A stretch of DNA of 8,034 nt from Pseudanabaenales cyanobacterium (GTDB taxonomy: Bacteria > Cyanobacteriota > Cyanobacteriia > Phormidesmidales > Phormidesmidaceae), in contig JAKSDM010001785.1 of NCBI GenBank assembly GCA_022360135.1, forward strand, positions 1-8,034. The letters run 5' to 3'. The notes below the pieces were generated by a model, which did not search any database, was not told the origin of the DNA, and saw nothing but the letters and a program-made list of their open reading frames with translations. Below are positions 5,672-8,034 of this stretch, piece after piece; positions within the stretch are counted from its first letter, which is position 1, and every line of letters begins with the position of its first letter. The translations under genes and the position numbers were made by a program.

Positions 5672-7327
5672 ATGAAACTCATTTTCCTCTTGCTGAAGAC
5701 TGGCGGCAGAGAGTTTGCGTTTGCAGTGCTAGGCAGCATATTGAGTGGCGTCAGCAGCGTTGGGATTATTGCGACTATCAATCAGGCGATCGCGCAATTG
5801 CCGACTGTCCAAGCTGGTCTGTTTGGGGTGTTTGTCGCTTTTTGTTTATCTCTATGGATTTGCCAATTTCTGAGCTGGGTTCTCATCATTCGTCTGTCGC
5901 AAAAAGTCATTCGAAATTTGAGAGTAGATATTTCCAAACGCCTCTTAAACTGTCCACTTCAACATTTAGAATACTTGGGTAAACCTAAGCTTATGGCGAC
6001 CCTGCTAGAAGATATCAATGCTATTTCAGAAGCGTCTACGAATTTAGCTCTACTTTTTGTCAATATATCGATTTTGGTGGGTATTTGTCTCTATCTCTGC
6101 TGGCTGTCACCTCAGGTGTTTGCCATTATTTTGCTCTTTATTATTCTTGGGTTTACGTTGTACAATCTGATGCAAAGGCCAGGTATTAAATCATTTAAGC
6201 TTGCACGTCAGGTCTCAGATGTTTTGTTTGGTCATTTTCGTTCTGTCACAGAAGGGACAAAAGAACTTCAGCTGAACCGACAACGGCGGCAGGCTTTTTT
6301 TGAGACAGACTTAAAGGTCAGCGCTAACCAAGCAATGCATTACTGGACAAAGGGGAGCACAGCCTTTGCGTTTGCTGGCTCCTCGGGTATCGTTATGGTT
6401 TTTATTCCGGTGGGTTGGCTCGTCTTTTTTCTGGCTCAGTCTAACGCTGCTGCAGCGGCCCTGGCGCCCAGCTATGTGTTAGCGATTTTATATTTGTTTA
6501 CGCCATTAGGCGATATTACCAATTCTTTGCCTGCGATCGCACGAGCTAGCATCGCCCTGGAGAAAGTAGAGTCTTTAGGATTATCTTTACTAGAAAATTC
6601 AATAGAGCTGACATCCTCGTTGGAAACCTCACCAGAACCAGCTTGTTTACAAGACTGGAAACGCCTAACACTGATGGATATACAGCATGCTTACAGGGGG
6701 GCTAATGATGCGCACTCCTTCGAACTAAGGGAGATTAATTTAACGTTTGAGCGCGGAGAAATAGTGTTCCTGGTGGGCGGAAACGGCAGTGGTAAATCCA
6801 CCCTAGCAAAACTCATAACAGGCTTGTATATCCCAGATAGTGGCAGAATTTTAGTGGATAATCGGGGGGTGAATGACCACAATCGAGAGGAGTATCGGCA
6901 GTTATTTTCCGCTATTTTTCAGGATTTTTACCTCTTTGAACGGTTTTTAGGGATTCATCCCAACCAATTGCAAGATGTCAACCATTATCTAGACGCTTTG
7001 GCGTTATCAAACAAGGTGTCTGTTATCGACGGGCGACTTTCAACGATGCAGTTATCCCAGGGGCAGCGCAAGCGATTAGCTTTGCTAACCACTTATTTGG
7101 AAGATCGGCTAATCTATGTGTTCGATGAGTGGGCCTCAGATCAAGACCCAGTTTTCAAGGAGGTGTTTTATCGCAAACTACTTCCTGATTTAAAACAGAA
7201 AGGTAAGACGGTCATTGCAATCAGCCACGACGATCGCTACTTTGATGCCTGCGATCATTTAGTTAAGCTAGAATTTGGCCGTATTATTGGGGAGAAGGCC
7301 ATTAGACCTGTCCGGAATATAAATTGA
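5672..7327 (+). CDS. Cyclic-peptide-type ABC exporter (fused membrane and ATPase domains)
   Basis: This 551-residue half-transporter resembles the PvdE/SyrD-like cyclic peptide export family in length and motif variants. About six hydrophobic segments occupy residues 14-36, 48-73, 124-145, 149-167, 232-255 and 260-286. The ATPase domain has Walker A GGNGSGKST (369-377), a Q-loop at Gln417, the variant signature LSQGQRKR (461-468), Walker B LIYVFDEWASDQDP (Asp485, Glu486) and the H-loop His519 in ISHDDRYFD. All catalytic residues are present. It probably works as a homodimer in the cytoplasmic membrane, exporting a peptide or siderophore-like product; the cargo is not shown here. Start: ATG at 5672 has GGAG 6 bases upstream and gives a full family-like N terminus. 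That binding site lies inside the putative right end of the ISL3 remnant. Two HIP1 sites inside the gene suggest long residence in a cyanobacterial genome. No partner biosynthetic gene is visible downstream. Confidence 0.9.
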   Translation: MKLIFLLLKTGGREFAFAVLGSILSGVSSVGIIATINQAIAQLPTVQAGLFGVFVAFCLSLWICQFLSWVLIIRLSQKVIRNLRVDISKRLLNCPLQHLEYLGKPKLMATLLEDINAISEASTNLALLFVNISILVGICLYLCWLSPQVFAIILLFIILGFTLYNLMQRPGIKSFKLARQVSDVLFGHFRSVTEGTKELQLNRQRRQAFFETDLKVSANQAMHYWTKGSTAFAFAGSSGIVMVFIPVGWLVFFLAQSNAAAAALAPSYVLAILYLFTPLGDITNSLPAIARASIALEKVESLGLSLLENSIELTSSLETSPEPACLQDWKRLTLMDIQHAYRGANDAHSFELREINLTFERGEIVFLVGGNGSGKSTLAKLITGLYIPDSGRILVDNRGVNDHNREEYRQLFSAIFQDFYLFERFLGIHPNQLQDVNHYLDALALSNKVSVIDGRLSTMQLSQGQRKRLALLTTYLEDRLIYVFDEWASDQDPVFKEVFYRKLLPDLKQKGKTVIAISHDDRYFDACDHLVKLEFGRIIGEKAIRPVRNIN

Positions 7328-7391
7328 GGCAGAAAAGGTGGTAGAAATAACTTTGATGTATAACGGATCAGATTTCCACTCAAATCAGCTA

Positions 7392-7407
7392 ATTACTGCG
7401 AAGTAAT
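7392..7407. repeat. Small hairpin ATTACT-GCGA-AGTAAT
   Basis: A perfect six-base-pair stem closes a GCGA tetraloop, 65 bases after the exporter stop. No T-run follows, so it is not a standard terminator. It is AT-rich and may be chance. Confidence 0.35.
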
Positions 7408-7542
7408 ACTAACTGTCTGTGGTCTGGTTCGATTAAATCTTGTAACACTATAATACTCTTGTATTTAGACTATAGAAAAAATGAAAAGTCATGAAATTAG
7501 GAAGGTCTACGAATTGCTTCTAAACTAACAAGATAGGCTCAA

Positions 7543-7572
7543 ACCCTCATTCCTTCGTTGAATGCGGAGGGT
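7543..7572. repeat. Inverted repeat ACCCTC...GAGGGT
   Basis: An outer six-base-pair stem (ACCCTC 7543-7548, GAGGGT 7567-7572) continues into an inner stem ATTC/GAAT around a CTTCGTT loop, with a three-base bulge GCG on the right arm. It sits immediately before the IS630-type transposase fragment and could be a rearrangement scar or transcript hairpin. No function can be assigned. Confidence 0.45.
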
Positions 7573-7577
7573 GTTAC

Positions 7578-7714
7578 GATGATGAAGCCCCGGCCCATTG
7601 GGCCAAGAAAATAGATTGGCTAGAGAATATCACTCCCATTTTTTAACTCCCTCATTGTCTCCGAACTCAATGCGATTGAGCGACTCTGGCTCCATCTCAA
7701 AGGGCAATGGAAGG
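7578..7714 (+). pseudogene. IS630-type transposase fragment, frameshifted
   Basis: The stretch DDEAPAHWAKKIDWLENITP (7578-7637) matches the second catalytic Asp region of IS630-family transposases (usual form DNAPAH...). It continues to PIF and a TAA at 7644. After a change of frame the DNA gives ELNAIERLWLHLKGQWK (7663-7713), the third catalytic motif region (usual form SPELNPIERLWLHLK). At least one single-base lesion lies between, near 7640-7662. Everything before the second Asp is absent, and the 3' part is cut off where the palindromic element begins at 7715. Confidence 0.85.
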
Positions 7715-7814
7715 CAATACTGTTCGGTTAACATGTTTGGAGGTCCCAATGACACGTAGAGGCGTTGCATGCAACGTCTCTACGTGCAAATTATCGGTTA
7801 TCCGAACGGTATTG
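7715..7814. mobile_element. Palindromic miniature element (MITE-like)
   Basis: Seventeen-base inverted repeats bound the element: CAATACTGTTCGGTTAA (7715-7731) and TTATCCGAACGGTATTG (7798-7814), which pair at 15 of 17 positions. The outer ends contain TA, the usual target of IS630/Tc1-type elements, so it may be mobilised by such a transposase; that is inference. It has no coding capacity and carries a second, nested palindrome in its centre. It lies at the truncated end of an IS630-type fragment, suggesting insertion into it, although no recognisable continuation of the transposase follows at 7815. Confidence 0.7.
7753..7786. repeat. Nested 34-bp palindrome CACGTAGAG...CTCTACGTG
   Basis: The two 17-base halves are complementary at 16 positions around a central GCATGC (7767-7772). 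The single non-Watson-Crick pair is G7762 with T7777, which can wobble in RNA. From memory, palindromes of this GTAGAGACGTTGCATGC type are abundant in cyanobacterial genomes. Transcribed, it would form a strong hairpin. Confidence 0.88.
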
Positions 7815-7908
7815 GAGTTATAACTATTTTTGGTGTATGGCATAGGAGGAAAAAAAAGGCGTATCCTTCTGGAAAAGGAAAAATACCAGAGAATAAGCTG
7901 ATAAACAT

Positions 7909-8034
7909 TTAAATTGCGTTAACAAGATTTCCTTTATTTTTCAGCTTTCTACCCCATCTAATCACTAACTCTCCTTTGTTCAGCAATCTATCTAGTAAAT
8001 CCTTTAACTGGTCAACGGTTTCAAATAACCGCCC
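7909..8034 (-). CDS. Transposase C terminus, probably IS630 type, 5' partial
   Basis: The minus strand is open from the window edge to TAA at 7909-7911, giving 41 residues: LFETVDQLKDLLDRLLNKGE followed by LVIRWGRKLKNKGNLVNAI. The LF-x-TVD-x-L...IRW-RK-KNKG pattern resembles the C-terminal tail of IS630-like transposases seen in cyanobacteria. It is on the opposite strand from the 7578-7714 fragment, so it belongs to a different copy. Whether the rest of the gene is intact lies outside the window. The bases after the stop (7815-7908) show no clear terminal repeat. Confidence 0.55.
   Translation of the reverse strand, partial: GRLFETVDQLKDLLDRLLNKGELVIRWGRKLKNKGNLVNAI

Larger units (their letters stand above)
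7328..7577. other. Non-coding stretch after the exporter
   Basis: This is AT-rich DNA with no supported gene. It contains two small inverted repeats (7392-7407 and 7543-7572) and a TATAAT hexamer at 7449-7454 without a convincing -35 box or a gene to serve. No terminator with a T-run follows the exporter. Confidence 0.6.

Noticed and set aside
4992..5677. Eight-base target duplication flanking the ISL3 remnant
   Set aside because: GACCCTTT on the left and TAATGAAA on the right do not match.
7392..7407. Intrinsic terminator for the exporter
   Set aside because: The stem is AT-rich and no T-run follows.
7481..7528. 15-codon frame (MKSHEIRKVYELLLN) after a TATAAT
   Set aside because: It is too short, lacks a Shine-Dalgarno sequence and resembles no known leader or toxin.
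7802..7908. Plus-strand frame of about 35 codons rich in lysine after the miniature element
   Set aside because: It has no start codon with a binding site, no homology recognised, and it begins inside the inverted repeat.
5672..8034. Microviridin-type or NRPS peptide cluster around the exporter
   Set aside because: No precursor motif, ATP-grasp ligase or NRPS domain was seen in any frame downstream within the window.

Overview
The window reads as cyanobacterial chromosome. The octamer GCGATCGC (HIP1) occurs four times (1705, 2310, 5786, 6533). There are short tandem heptamer repeats of the GGGGACA and AAAATCC kind, a CACGTAGAG...CTCTACGTG palindrome, and a CarB whose closest remembered relatives are cyanobacterial. 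These traits suggest a large, repeat-rich, probably filamentous genome, but the species cannot be named from this sequence.

Layout. Positions 1-3239 (+) hold all but about the first 43 residues of carB, the large subunit of carbamoyl-phosphate synthetase. The gene carries an unusual in-frame insert of about 48 codons made of intergenic-type repeats. From 3243 to 5669 there is an accessory, decayed stretch. Reading it on the minus strand from right to left: an intact patatin-like gene (4852-4055); a broken 3' end of a fatty acid desaturase (about 4050-3808); and a transposase remnant of the IS5 type with three nonsense codons (about 3775-3243) that ends just past the carB stop. On the plus strand, 5000-5669 is an ISL3-family remnant with candidate terminal repeats, a zinc-finger N terminus, a frameshift and a large internal deletion. 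Its right end abuts, within 2 bases, the start codon of an intact 551-residue ABC exporter (5672-7327) of the cyclic-peptide (PvdE/SyrD-like) type. From 7328 to the end there is no intact gene. That stretch holds a broken IS630-type transposase fragment (+), a roughly 100-bp palindromic miniature element inserted at its broken end, and the C terminus of a second IS630-like transposase (-) running off the window.

How the parts relate. carB is housekeeping (arginine and pyrimidine synthesis) and shows no functional link to the rest. The segment between carB and the exporter looks like an insertion-sequence graveyard in which a patatin-like gene survives. The exporter has a full set of ATPase motifs, but no peptide precursor, NRPS or ligase gene is visible. 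Its cargo is therefore unknown, and its expression may depend on signals within or at the edge of the ISL3 remnant. No RNA gene, CRISPR array or convincing intrinsic terminator was found.
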